Shown here in pieces: positions 1 through 8,958 of a stretch of 21,417 nt of DNA; the stretch's first letter is position 1; the number at the start of each line of letters is the position of its first letter. The notes beneath the pieces are model-generated. The model worked only from the letters and a program-made list of their open reading frames with translations. It did no database searches and was not told the origin of the DNA. Location: contig JASJBO010000027.1 of the NCBI GenBank assembly GCA_030066475.1, positions 1 to 21,417 on the forward strand, in the 5' to 3' direction. The DNA is from Myxococcota bacterium. Lineage in GTDB: Bacteria > Myxococcota_A > UBA9160 > PR03. The position numbers were made by a program, and so were the translations under genes.

Positions 1-45
1 CCCCCCCCCCCCCGACCCACGCCCTGGCGAGCGGCGGACGTCGCG

Positions 46-837
46 CTACTCCGCCGCGATCGCCGCGGGCAGCGCGGTCTCGGGCATCCGCTCGCCGAGG
101 AAGCGCACCACCTCGCGGCGCGCGCGGGCGCGCGCATTCGCGTCGAACTCGTGGCTGCGAACCGCAGGGGCGACAACGTTGGAGACGTAGCGCGCGTCGT
201 CGAAGCCGTGCGCGGCGCCCGCCAGGATGCGCGACTCGAAGGGGCGCCCCTCCGCCTCGGCCCGGCGCTGGGCCTCGCGCACGTAGCGGGGCAGGGCAAT
301 GCCATCGTCGCGCCCCGACACCACCAGGACCGGAATCCGGTTGTCCACCTCGATGTCGGCGAGGAGCGGGTAGACGCCGACTGCCGCGCGGAACGGCGCC
401 GTCTGCGAGGCGCTGGCGAGCGCTCCGGAGCCGCCGCGCGACAGCCCCATGACGGCGATCCGCGCGGGATCGACCTCGGGCTGCCGCAGCAGGAAGGCGA
501 GCGCCCGCTGTGCGTCGGCGCGGCGGGCCGCGAGCTCGCGCGCGAGCCCCTCCTTGCTGGCGCCGCAGGTGCCACCCAGCGAGTGGGCCGCTCGTGTGTG
601 CGGCAGCACCACGAGGTAGCCCTCGGCGGACAGGAACTCGGCCCACTCCTGCTCGGCCGTGCCCACCCCCTTGCAGCCGTGCAGCAGCACGACGGCCGGG
701 AACGGTCCGAGTCCGCTGGGGCGTTCGACGCGGACCGGGAGCTCCGGACCGTCGGGGCCATCGAGTGTCGCCAGCTCGGCAGCAGCAAACAGGGGCAGCA
801 CGACGCCGAGCACGACGGCGAGCGGGAGGGATCGCAT
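46..837 (-). CDS. Exported dienelactone hydrolase-family alpha/beta hydrolase
   Basis: This is a 263-residue alpha/beta hydrolase of the dienelactone hydrolase type. Residues 1-20 form a signal peptide (short basic start, hydrophobic stretch, AAA before the mature protein), so it probably acts in the periplasm or outside the cell. The oxyanion-side motif is LLHGCKG (52-57). The nucleophile elbow is G-L-S-R-G-G with Ser133, the acid is Asp177 or Asp178 in SGRDD, and the catalytic His210 lies in AAHGFDD, so the triad is complete. The ATG at 837 has an AGGAG 8 nt upstream. It lies 180 bp downstream of a related gene at 1018-1752, and the two share the SGRD and HGFD-x3-VS blocks, which suggests duplication. 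The natural substrate cannot be told; an ester or lactone is expected from the family. Confidence 0.85.
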   Translation of the reverse strand: MRSLPLAVVLGVVLPLFAAAELATLDGPDGPELPVRVERPSGLGPFPAVVLLHGCKGVGTAEQEWAEFLSAEGYLVVLPHTRAAHSLGGTCGASKEGLARELAARRADAQRALAFLLRQPEVDPARIAVMGLSRGGSGALASASQTAPFRAAVGVYPLLADIEVDNRIPVLVVSGRDDGIALPRYVREAQRRAEAEGRPFESRILAGAAHGFDDARYVSNVVAPAVRSHEFDANARARARREVVRFLGERMPETALPAAIAAE

Positions 838-959
838 CGGGAGGTCTCCTGGGAGTAGTCCCGGCCCATCAGGGGTCCGGGCGCACTCCTGTTCGGCGAC
901 CGACCGATCGATCTGAAGCGTTGCGTCACTACCGGCGCACTGCGTGCGTCTGGCCCGCG

Positions 960-998
960 GCGGCGCGAGACCGGGTTTCCGGCCCGATTCCGCGCCGC
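960..998 (-). terminator. Stem-loop after the second hydrolase gene
   Basis: The arms GCGGCGC (960-966) and GCGCCGC (992-998) are perfect inverted repeats. They enclose a second small stem made of CCGG (971-974) and CCGG (979-982). The structure starts about 20 nt past the stop codon of the minus-strand gene at 1018-1752. There is no clear U-tract, so factor-independent termination is only a guess. Confidence 0.35.
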
Positions 999-1017
999 TT
1001 CCCCCCGGAGCTGCGTG

Positions 1018-1752
1018 CTACGGGGCGGTCGGGCCGGGCGTCGCCGCGACGCGCAGCGTCGGAGCGTCCGCCAGATGGCGCTCGAGGAAGCGCCCGACGT
1101 CGCGCCGCGCGCGCGCCGTCGCGTACGCCTGGTAGCCGGTCCAGCGTCCGCGGATGTGCACGCCGGAGACGTGGCGACCCGCGTCGAACCCGTGGCTCAC
1201 GCCCGGATAGCTGCGATAGGCGACGGGCTGCCCGTCGCGCCGCGCCGCCACGGCCACGCGGCGTACGCGGTCGGGACGCCCCCTCGAGCCGTCGCGACCG
1301 CTCAGTAGCAGCACCGGCACGCGGCTGCGCAGCGGCCCGTCGCCCAGTGCCGGGTCGACCGCGATCGCGGCGCGGAACCCGTTGCCCTGCGCCGCGTGCA
1401 GCGCGCGCAGGCCCCCCTCGGCGAGCCCCAGCACGGCGATGCGATCGTCGTCCACGCGCGGATCGGCGCCCAGCTGGCGGCGCGCGCGCTGCACCGCGCC
1501 GCCGTCCGGCTCGGCGTCCTGCCCCCGCTCGCTGGCGGGATCGCGATCGCCCACCAGCAGAGCCGCGTGGCCGCGCTCGGCCAGCCAGGTCGCCCAGTCG
1601 CGCGCCGCGTCGCCACCGATGTAGGAGCCCAGCACGACCACGCCGGGGAAGGGCCCGTCGCCGTCCGGCACGAAGATCTCGGAGCGCTCACCGCGCGCCG
1701 TCTGGGCGACCAGCGCGAGGCCGGCCAGGGCGACAAGGGTCGATCGCGACAT
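1018..1752 (-). CDS. Dienelactone hydrolase-like protein lacking the catalytic nucleophile
   Basis: This is a 244-residue exported protein (signal-like residues 1-21, ending TARG) with the same fold signature as its neighbour at 46-837. The acid Asp154 (SGRDG) and the His187 (VSHGFD) are kept. The nucleophile elbow reads G-L-A-E-G-G, with Ala111 (codon GCC at 1420-1422) where Ser or Cys is required, and the HGCKG oxyanion block is replaced by LGSYIGG. The reading frame is intact and codon use matches the region, so it is not an ordinary decayed gene. By family logic it should be inactive as a classical hydrolase and may bind a ligand or partner, or use other chemistry. The ATG at 1752 has a GAGGAGG-type ribosome site just upstream. 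Confidence 0.75.
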   Translation of the reverse strand: MSRSTLVALAGLALVAQTARGERSEIFVPDGDGPFPGVVVLGSYIGGDAARDWATWLAERGHAALLVGDRDPASERGQDAEPDGGAVQRARRQLGADPRVDDDRIAVLGLAEGGLRALHAAQGNGFRAAIAVDPALGDGPLRSRVPVLLLSGRDGSRGRPDRVRRVAVAARRDGQPVAYRSYPGVSHGFDAGRHVSGVHIRGRWTGYQAYATARARRDVGRFLERHLADAPTLRVAATPGPTAP

Positions 1753-1823
1753 CTCGAGTCCTCCTCGTGGGCGCAGCAGGAGGATCGTCGCTCGCGGCCG
1801 AAGTCGCAGTGAAGCGCGTCACA

Positions 1824-1839
1824 GGAGACAAAGGTCTCC
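1824..1839. promoter_or_regulatory. Inverted repeat upstream of the inactive hydrolase gene
   Basis: GGAGAC and GTCTCC form a perfect 6-bp inverted repeat separated by AAAG. It lies 72 bp upstream of the ATG at 1752 and 65 bp past the end of the PspA-like gene. It could be an operator or a second stem of a terminator. No function can be shown from sequence alone. Confidence 0.25.
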
Positions 1840-1849
1840 CGGAACGAGG

Positions 1850-1884
1850 GACGGCCCCGCGCGCCCGGAGGCGGCAGGGCCGTC
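1850..1884 (-). terminator. Stem-loop at the end of the PspA operon
   Basis: GACGGCCC (1850-1857) and GGGCCGTC (1877-1884) form a perfect 8-bp GC-rich stem around a 19-nt loop. The stem begins 20 nt after the stop codon of the PspA-like gene on the minus strand. The position and stability fit the end of the three-gene operon. There is no U-run, as is common in very GC-rich genomes. Confidence 0.45.
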
Positions 1885-1903
1885 GGATGCGCCGGTTGCA
1901 GGT

Positions 1904-2640
1904 TCAGCCGATCGCGGCGGCCTGAACCTCGGTGGTGTCGGAGAGCGCGGGCGGCCGCAGCCGCCGCTTGACCTCCTCGAGCTCGCGGCGTGCCGCCTCG
2001 TGGCGGGCCTCGGTGCGGATCTCGGCGATGCGCGCCTGGAGCGGGGCCTCGCGACCCATCTCGGTGTCGAGCTGTGTCTCGGTGGCGAGCCGCGCGACGT
2101 GCTCGCGCACCGCCTCGAGCGCCCGAACGTCCGCCTCGACCGAGAGGCCCTCGAGTACGGCGCGCACCTGGCGGCGCGCCTGGGCGCCCGCCAGCAGCGC
2201 CACGGCGCGGCCCTTCTCGCGCTCGAGCGAGCGGATCTCGCTCCGGAAGTGGATCAGGTTCTCCTTGGCCTGCTCGGCCTCGCCGCGCAGCGCCTGGAAG
2301 TCGGACTCGGCGCGCTCCAGCTCCTCGGCCCGCTGCTGCCGGTGCGCCACCAGGCTCATGCCCAGGTCGTCGTCGTTCTTGCGCACGGCGCGCTCGATGT
2401 CGGAGCCGAGCCGGCGCAGCTCGCTGCGCCGCTCGTGGATCTCGCCCTCGAGCTTGTTGCGCAGGTACAGGATGCCGGCGACGGCCTCCTTGAGCTCGGC
2501 ATAGCGCTTGAGGCGCTCGCCGATCGCCTGCTCGTACACGGCGTGCGGGCTGCGGTGCTCGCGATCGCGCACCCAGCCTGACATCCAGCCGCCGATCAGG
2601 TTGTGGAGTCGGGCGATCGGTCCGCGCGGTCGTTCGGTCA

Positions 2641-2644
<4 letters not shown>
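1904..2644 (-). CDS. PspA/IM30 (ESCRT-III-like) family membrane-stress protein
   Basis: This 246-residue protein is almost wholly alpha-helical and charged, with long coiled-coil segments from about residue 35 to 235. The layout matches PspA/IM30: a short N-terminal amphipathic stretch (GPIARLHNLIGGWMSGW), a helix opening with the HAVYEQAI segment, then the A-V-R-K-N-D-D-D-L region and the long E/R/Q-rich hairpin ending in the ALLAGAQARRQ segment. Known family members (about 220-250 residues) bind and remodel stressed inner membrane. The ATG at 2644 overlaps the stop of the upstream regulator gene (ATGA) and has GGGAGGA before it. A second ATG follows at once. The gene is the last of a kinase-regulator-effector operon, so it is probably the output, although no PspF-type regulator or PspB/C is present. 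Assignment is by pattern, not alignment. Confidence 0.72.
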
Positions 2645-4034
<1,390 letters not shown>

Positions 4035-4038
<4 letters not shown>

Positions 4039-5171
4039 GAGCGCGCCTCCTCGATCCCGTTCTTGGGCAGCGTCACCACGAACTCGGTGCCCTGGCCCGG
4101 CGCCGACTCGACCTCGATCGAGCCGCCGTGCGCCTCGACGATCTTGCGCGTGATGGCGAGCCCGAGGCCGGTGCCGTTCGACTTCGAGGTGTGGAACGGC
4201 GTCCAGATCTTGTCGAGGCGCTCGGGGTCGATGCCCGGGCCGTTGTCGCGCACCCGGATCCAGGCCTCCGAGCCCGCCAGGTTCTCGCCCGCCTGGACCT
4301 CGACGCGCGGCTTCGCGACGTCGGCCACGGCGTCGAGCGCGTTGGCGATCAGGTTGATCACGATGCGGCGCAGCTTCTCGGGGTCGCCGGCGACGGCGCC
4401 CGCCTCCTCGACGTCGCGGTGCAGCGCGGCCGGCGAGCGGTCGATGCGGTCGCGCAGGGTCTCGAGCGCCGAGTCGACCACCTCCGGGATGCGCACCTCA
4501 TGGACCTGCATCTCCTCGTCGCGCGCGTAGCGCAGCAGGTGCGAGATCGAGCGCTCGACCCGCTCGAGCTCCTGGAGCGCGACGTCGGCGTACTCGACGT
4601 TCTCGGTCGAGGCCGGGTCCTCGCCCATCTGCTGCACCAGGCTCTTGGCCGCCGTGATGGGGTTGCGGATCTCGTGCGCCAGCGACGCCGACAGGTGCTC
4701 GAGCGTGCGCGCGTGGCGGCCCTCGATCTCGCGCCGGTTGCGCGACACGTCGATGTGAACCCGGGCGCGCACCTCGTCCTCGATCCAGCGCCGCCGCAGC
4801 CCGGGTGCCACCAGCGAGTAGAAGCCGTGGCAGGCCACGCCGATGCCCCAGGCGAGGGCCACGATCATCGCCACCCGGAAGCCGCCCACGAGCAGGAGGA
4901 AGAGGCAGGTAGTGGCGTAGGGGACGAAGTGCGCCAGGAACCCGATGCGCGCCGCCACGGCCTGCCGGGCCTCGCGGTAGGCGCGCTCCTCGGGCGTCAG
5001 CTTGCCGCGCCTGCGGCGCTTTCCGCGCGACTCGAGCTCCTCGATCTTCTCCGCCAGGCGCTCGCGGATCTCGCCTTCCAGGTCGTCGCCGCGGAGGCCA
5101 TGGTGGCCCGTCTTGCGCGCGGCACGTCGGAGCCGGCGCTCGGCACGCTCGAGGTCGCGATCGCGAGGCAT
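4035..5171 (-). CDS. Sensor histidine kinase with 2TM membrane domain
   Basis: This is a 378-residue kinase. Residues 1-70 are highly charged and cytoplasmic, with coiled-coil character. A 2TM hairpin (about 76-96 and 98-120) has almost no loop, so there is no periplasmic sensor and the signal may come from the membrane itself or the N-terminal part. The dimerisation/phosphoacceptor box is S-L-A-H-E-I-R-N-P with His166. The ATPase domain shows the N-box NLIANALDAV, the DNGPGI box and GTGLGLAI. The ATG at 5171 is chosen because GGGAGG lies 7-8 nt upstream and homology starts there; the longer open frame upstream runs into repeats. The gene is first in the operon, with a 4-bp overlap to the regulator gene. 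Sensing bilayer stress would suit the PspA-like output, but this is inference. Confidence 0.92.
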
Positions 5172-5211
5172 GGGCGGCCCTCCCAGCCGAGGCCCACCAT
5201 TATGGGAAGGG

Positions 5212-5227
5212 AGCTGCTGGATTCCCA
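5212..5227 (-). promoter_or_regulatory. Weak sigma-54-like promoter upstream of the kinase operon
   Basis: On the minus strand TGG, ten bases, then GCT gives the invariant GG and GC spacing of a -24/-12 promoter, with 7 of 11 consensus positions. A start near 5200 would leave a leader of about 29 nt before the kinase ATG. In DNA this GC-rich the GG-N10-GC pattern arises often by chance, so the support is mainly positional: the operon encodes its own NtrC-type activator. Confidence 0.2.
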
Positions 5228-5241
5228 GCTGGCGGATTCCG
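5212..5241. repeat. Two 15-bp tandem repeats upstream of the kinase gene
   Basis: The unit AGCTGCTGGATTCCC (5212-5226) is followed directly by AGCTGGCGGATTCCG (5227-5241), with 12 of 15 positions identical, and a partial third unit (AGCTC) follows. The array lies 41-70 bp upstream of the kinase start. It could be a binding site for a regulator or a small slipped-strand duplication. Confidence 0.45.
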
Positions 5242-5386
5242 AGCTCGTGAATGGCGAATCGCGACATGCCCCAGGGACCTCGCAAGCCCCGTGCCAGCCC
5301 CAGAGGCCCCAGGGGCCGCGAGAGCCCTCCAAGGTGCAGCCCCGAGACTGCACTGCAGCTCCAACGCTGCACCCGCGGCAACCAGC

Positions 5387-5455
5387 CCTACGCGGGCACC
5401 CCGCAAGCGCAGGCGAAGCCGGAGCGCGCAGCGAGCCGCAGGCGAGCGAAGTCCA
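5387..5455 (+). repeat. 69-bp dispersed intergenic repeat, copy A
   Basis: This copy is identical to 5485-5553 except for one base at the sixteenth position (C against A), with a start-to-start spacing of 98 bp. Its 3' half, from GGAGCGCGCAGCGAGC to GCGAAGTCC, returns with few changes at 16387-16420 and 16438-16468. It lies in the only gene-free stretch longer than 300 bp in the window (5172-5598). The strand is given only to fix the reading direction. No open frame is conserved across it. Confidence 0.85.
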
Positions 5456-5484
5456 TCAGGACGCGCCCGCATCGGCAACGACTG

Positions 5485-5553
5485 CCTACGCGGGCACCCA
5501 GCAAGCGCAGGCGAAGCCGGAGCGCGCAGCGAGCCGCAGGCGAGCGAAGTCCA
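5485..5553 (+). repeat. 69-bp dispersed intergenic repeat, copy B
   Basis: This is the second copy, with one mismatch to 5387-5455 over 69 bp. It is followed by CAAGG where copy A has TCAGG. The near identity of two non-coding copies 98 bp apart suggests recent duplication or gene conversion. The remaining part of the gap (5246-5386) shows only two short palindromes: GGCCCC-A-GGGGCC at 5305-5317 and CTGCA-C-TGCAG at 5348-5358. Confidence 0.85.
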
Positions 5554-5582
5554 CAAGGCCGCCTCCGCCCGGCTTGGCCCCT

Positions 5583-5598
5583 GGGGGAAGCTACCCCC
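5583..5598 (-). terminator. Hairpin directly after the winged-helix/AAA gene
   Basis: GGGGG and CCCCC around AAGCTA form a short, strong stem that starts at the base after the stop codon at 5599-5601. No U-tract follows on the minus strand. The position fits a 3'-end hairpin of the long regulator transcript. Confidence 0.35.
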
Positions 5599-8500
5599 TC
5601 ACGACCGCTTGCGCCGCCTCGCCAACGGGATCGCGCCCTGCAGCTCCGCGTGCAGCGGGCCGACCCGGGCCGCCAGGCGGCTCATGCCGAGATCCCGGGC
5701 TGCCTGGGCGGCCTCGCGGACCAGCTCGCGGGCGCGCTCGGCGTCGCCCGCGCGGCCGCGCTCGACCAGCAGGCGCCCGAGCTCGTGGCTCTCGTGGGCT
5801 GCGAAGCCGGCGGCGCCCATCGCCTGGTCGGCGCGCAGAGCGGCCTCGAGGTGGGCCACCCCCGCGTCGAGCTCGCCGCGCGTCCAGGCCAGCAGGCCGA
5901 GGTAGCGCGACACCGAGCCGTAGCCGGCGACGGCCGGGCCGATCGGGACGTGCAGCGAGGCGTACGGCAGCAGCGCCGGGTAGATCTCGCCGGCCGCCTC
6001 GGCGTCGCCGAGCGCCGCGCAGCACTCGGCGGAGACCGCGAGCGTGATCAGGAAGTTGATGTCGCGCCGGACCTGCCGGCAGTTGCCAGTCGCGAGGGCG
6101 CGCAGGCGCCGCCGCGCCGCGTCCTCGCGCCCGTCCTCGGCCTCCATCAGGGCCAGAGCCGCCCGCCAGCTGTGGATCGCCGGATAGCGCTCGATCAGGC
6201 TGCGGACCTCCGGCTCGAGCTCGCCGAGGCGGCCGGTCTCGCGCCGGATCGGGTAGATCTGCACGCCGAACCACTGCAGCGCCAGCTCGGGCTGGATGCG
6301 CATGCCCACCTCGAGCGCCGTCTGGATCTGCTGCTCGGCCTCGTCGAGCCGGCCCGAGAGCAGGGTGCGCATGGCCTGGTGGATCTCGACCTCCCACAGC
6401 AGGTAGGGGTGGCGCAGCTCGCGGGCCAGGGCGGCGTGCCCCTCGACCTCGCGGTCGAGCCAGTCGCGGTCGCCCAGCTCGAGGGCGGACTCGATCCCCG
6501 AGATGTGCGCGTAGGCGCGCAGCACGCGGTCGCCCGAGGCCTCGGCGATCGACTGGATCTCGTCCGCGACCGGCCGGCGCTGGGCCAGCGTGTCGGGCGC
6601 CGAGAGGGCGAAGTGGTAGTGGCGCAGGGCCGACACCAGCGCGGCGCGATCGCCCACTCGGCGCGCCATCTCGACGGCCTCGCGCGACAGGCCCACCACG
6701 CGCTCGCGCGAGCCGGCGAAGTAGAGCGCGTCCGACAGGCGTCCGAGCAGGAGCACGCGCAGTACGTCGTCGCCGGGCTCGAGCCGCTCCAGGGCCTCCT
6801 CGAGCACCGCGACTCGCGTGGGATCGACCCGGCCGGTCTGGTCGTCCTGGCGCGCGCCGCCGAGCGCCGCCCGTGCGAACAGCCGCCCCGCGCCAGTGCT
6901 GCGCGCCACCTCGAGCGCGCGCCGGTCGCAGTCGCGCGCGGGCTCGAACTCGCTGGCGGCGTACAGGGCCGCGCCGGCGCGTAGCAGCAGGTCCACGCGG
7001 CGCTCCGCGTCGGGCTCGCCGAACTCGAAGGCGTCGAGCGCGCGCTCGTACCAGCGCGCCGCCTCCTCGTAGGCCGTCTGCGCGACCGCGCGATCCGCGG
7101 CGCGCGTGGCGAGCTGCACCGCGCGCTCGGACTGGCCGAGCGGGGCCGCCTGCAGGAAGTGGTGCGCCAGCTCGGCGACGTGGGGGCCGTCGTCGGCGCC
7201 GTAGTGGGCCGCCAGCGCGTCGCCCAGCACCGCGTGGCGCCGCACCCGCTCGGCCGGGGGCAGCTCGGCGTACAGCACCTCGGGGATCAGGCCGTGCGCG
7301 AAGCGGTAGCGGCCCGCGCGCTCCACCGACTCCTCGATCACGCGCGCGCCGATCGCCTCGCCGAGCCGCTCGAGCATCTCGGCGGGCGAGCTGTCGCACG
7401 CCACGGCCAGCGGGCGCAGCGAGAACTCCCGGCCGGCGACCGCGGCGGTGCGCAGCACGGCCTGGCAGGCGTCGGAGAGCCCCTCGAGATGGCGGCGGAT
7501 CGCGTCGCGCACTCCCTTTGCCACCGCGGCCGGCGCCGGCGGCGTGGGCTCGCAGCGATGCGCGCCCACCGCGAGGAGCTGGCCCAGGAACAGCGGGTTG
7601 CCGCCGGTGCGCTCGTGCAGCGAGGCGACCACCGCCTCGTCGACCGCCTCGTCGGTCGCCAGCGCGACGAAGCGCCGCACGTCGTCGATGTCGAGGCCGG
7701 CCAACTCGAAGCTCGCGGCACGCTCGTCGCGCGCGATCTCGTCGAGCAGTCGGGTGGCGTCCGCGTCGGGCTGCGGCGCGTCGCGCAGCGTGCCGAGCAG
7801 CAGCAGCGGGGCGTCGCGCAGCTCGCGCAACACGAACTGGAGCAGTCGCAGCGAGGGGCGGTCGGCGCAGTGCAGGTCGTCGATCACCAGCAGCAGGGGC
7901 CGCTCGGCGGCGGCACGCCGGAGGAAGGCGGCCGTGCTGTCGTGCAGCCGGAAGCGGAGCTGCAACGGGTCGATCGCCGGGGGCGGCGTCAGGTCGGGAA
8001 GCTGCTCGGCGAGCTCGGGGATCGCCTGCGCGATGTCCGCGGCGCCCGGCCCGAGCGCGTCGCGCAGCTGGTCGGGGGTGCGGGCGCGCGCGTAGGCGCG
8101 CACGATCTGGACCCAGGGCCAGAAGGCCGGCGCGCCGTCGCCCTCGAAGCAGCGTCCCACCAGCACCTCGACCTGGCGACCCGCGGCCCGGCGCCCGAGC
8201 TCCTCGGCCAGGCGCGTCTTGCCGATACCGGGCGGGCCGAGCAGCGCGGAGAAGCGCGCGCCGCCGACGAGCGCGGCGTCGAGCTGCGCCTCGAGCGCCG
8301 CGATCAGCTCCTCCCGGCCCACCAGCGAGGCGTCCGGCGCGGTGACGGGCCGCGCGGGCGCCGGGGCCGGCGCTCGCGCCGCCGCCGGGCTCGCGGCCGC
8401 GGCCGCGGTCCGGATGTCGCGTTCCTCCACGTCCGCGACGAAGCGGTAGCCCACGCCGCGCACCGCGCGGATCACGGTCTGCGCGTCGCCGTCGTCGCCC

Positions 8501-8769
8501 AGCGCGCGCCGCGCGCCGCGCACGGCGCGCGTCAGCGAAGACTCGCCGACTGCCTCGCCGGGCCAGAGCGCCTCGAACAGCTCCTGCTTGGGGACGGTGC
8601 GGTCGCGGTGGCTGACCAGGTAGAGCAGCAGCGCCAGGACCTTGGGCTGGACCGGGAGCGTCTCGGCCCCCCGACGCAGCTCGAAGACCGCGTCATCCAG
8701 CTCCAGGCCCTGGAACGCGTAGACCATGCGGGCCGACTCCGGCAGGAGAAAGGGACTCGGTGTCGCCAT
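5599..8769 (-). CDS. Winged-helix/AAA ATPase/TPR transcriptional regulator
   Basis: This protein of about 1056 residues has an OmpR-type winged helix (about 15-115, including GVGYRFVADV), an Ala/Pro-rich linker, and an AAA/STAND-type ATPase with Walker A GPPGIGKT (178-185) and Walker B LLVIDDLHCAD (about 293-303). A long alpha-helical C-terminal half has TPR-like repeats (pairs such as AARWYERALDAFEFG). The architecture resembles MalT/SARP-like STAND regulators, in which ATP and a ligand control DNA binding. No receiver domain is present, and no separate BTAD domain was recognised. The ATG at 8769 is preceded by GGGAGGG, but 13-14 nt away. The ATG at 8727 (1042 residues, right at the winged helix) is an equally good start. 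A 7-bp inverted repeat lies 62 bp upstream. The target genes are unknown. Confidence 0.88.
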   Translation of the reverse strand: MATPSPFLLPESARMVYAFQGLELDDAVFELRRGAETLPVQPKVLALLLYLVSHRDRTVPKQELFEALWPGEAVGESSLTRAVRGARRALGDDGDAQTVIRAVRGVGYRFVADVEERDIRTAAAAASPAAARAPAPAPARPVTAPDASLVGREELIAALEAQLDAALVGGARFSALLGPPGIGKTRLAEELGRRAAGRQVEVLVGRCFEGDGAPAFWPWVQIVRAYARARTPDQLRDALGPGAADIAQAIPELAEQLPDLTPPPAIDPLQLRFRLHDSTAAFLRRAAAERPLLLVIDDLHCADRPSLRLLQFVLRELRDAPLLLLGTLRDAPQPDADATRLLDEIARDERAASFELAGLDIDDVRRFVALATDEAVDEAVVASLHERTGGNPLFLGQLLAVGAHRCEPTPPAPAAVAKGVRDAIRRHLEGLSDACQAVLRTAAVAGREFSLRPLAVACDSSPAEMLERLGEAIGARVIEESVERAGRYRFAHGLIPEVLYAELPPAERVRRHAVLGDALAAHYGADDGPHVAELAHHFLQAAPLGQSERAVQLATRAADRAVAQTAYEEAARWYERALDAFEFGEPDAERRVDLLLRAGAALYAASEFEPARDCDRRALEVARSTGAGRLFARAALGGARQDDQTGRVDPTRVAVLEEALERLEPGDDVLRVLLLGRLSDALYFAGSRERVVGLSREAVEMARRVGDRAALVSALRHYHFALSAPDTLAQRRPVADEIQSIAEASGDRVLRAYAHISGIESALELGDRDWLDREVEGHAALARELRHPYLLWEVEIHQAMRTLLSGRLDEAEQQIQTALEVGMRIQPELALQWFGVQIYPIRRETGRLGELEPEVRSLIERYPAIHSWRAALALMEAEDGREDAARRRLRALATGNCRQVRRDINFLITLAVSAECCAALGDAEAAGEIYPALLPYASLHVPIGPAVAGYGSVSRYLGLLAWTRGELDAGVAHLEAALRADQAMGAAGFAAHESHELGRLLVERGRAGDAERARELVREAAQAARDLGMSRLAARVGPLHAELQGAIPLARRRKRS

Positions 8770-8830
8770 GGTGAGTGTCGCATCCCTCCCGCGGGGTGTC
8801 AGTGAGGCGCGTACCCATCGGCGCCCGATC

Positions 8831-8851
8831 CACCCTGCGAACCACAGGGTG
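8831..8851. promoter_or_regulatory. Perfect inverted repeat upstream of the winged-helix regulator
   Basis: CACCCTG (8831-8837) and CAGGGTG (8845-8851) are separated by 7 bp. The centre-to-centre distance of 14 bp is somewhat more than one helical turn. The site lies 62 bp before the ATG at 8769, where an operator for autoregulation would be expected, although OmpR-type winged helices more often bind direct repeats. Confidence 0.35.
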
Positions 8852-8919
8852 CCGCGCATCGAGGGCGCGCGAAGTGTCGTGAGTCACTGGCAGCGGATGC
8901 GCAGCCATCGGCCTCAACC

Positions 8920-8948
8920 GCCCGCCCCGCCTCCGTTCCGAAGCGGGC
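8920..8948 (-). terminator. Stem-loop after the isocitrate lyase-family gene
   Basis: GCCCGC (8920-8925) and GCGGGC (8943-8948) pair around a 17-nt loop. The stem begins about 10 nt beyond the stop codon of the minus-strand gene at 8959-9837. No U-run follows. It would separate that gene from the downstream regulator gene. Confidence 0.35.
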
Positions 8949-8958
8949 TGCGGTGGTG

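Noticed and set aside
5172..5381. A longer kinase start near 5381 or a small gene in the gap
   Set aside because: The sequence there is repeat- and palindrome-rich with no ribosome site. The ATG at 5171 has GGGAGG and fits kinase homology.
5387..5553. A CRISPR-like array
   Set aside because: Only two 69-bp units separated by 29 bp, with further cores elsewhere in another spacing and no cas genes; this is a dispersed repeat, not an array.
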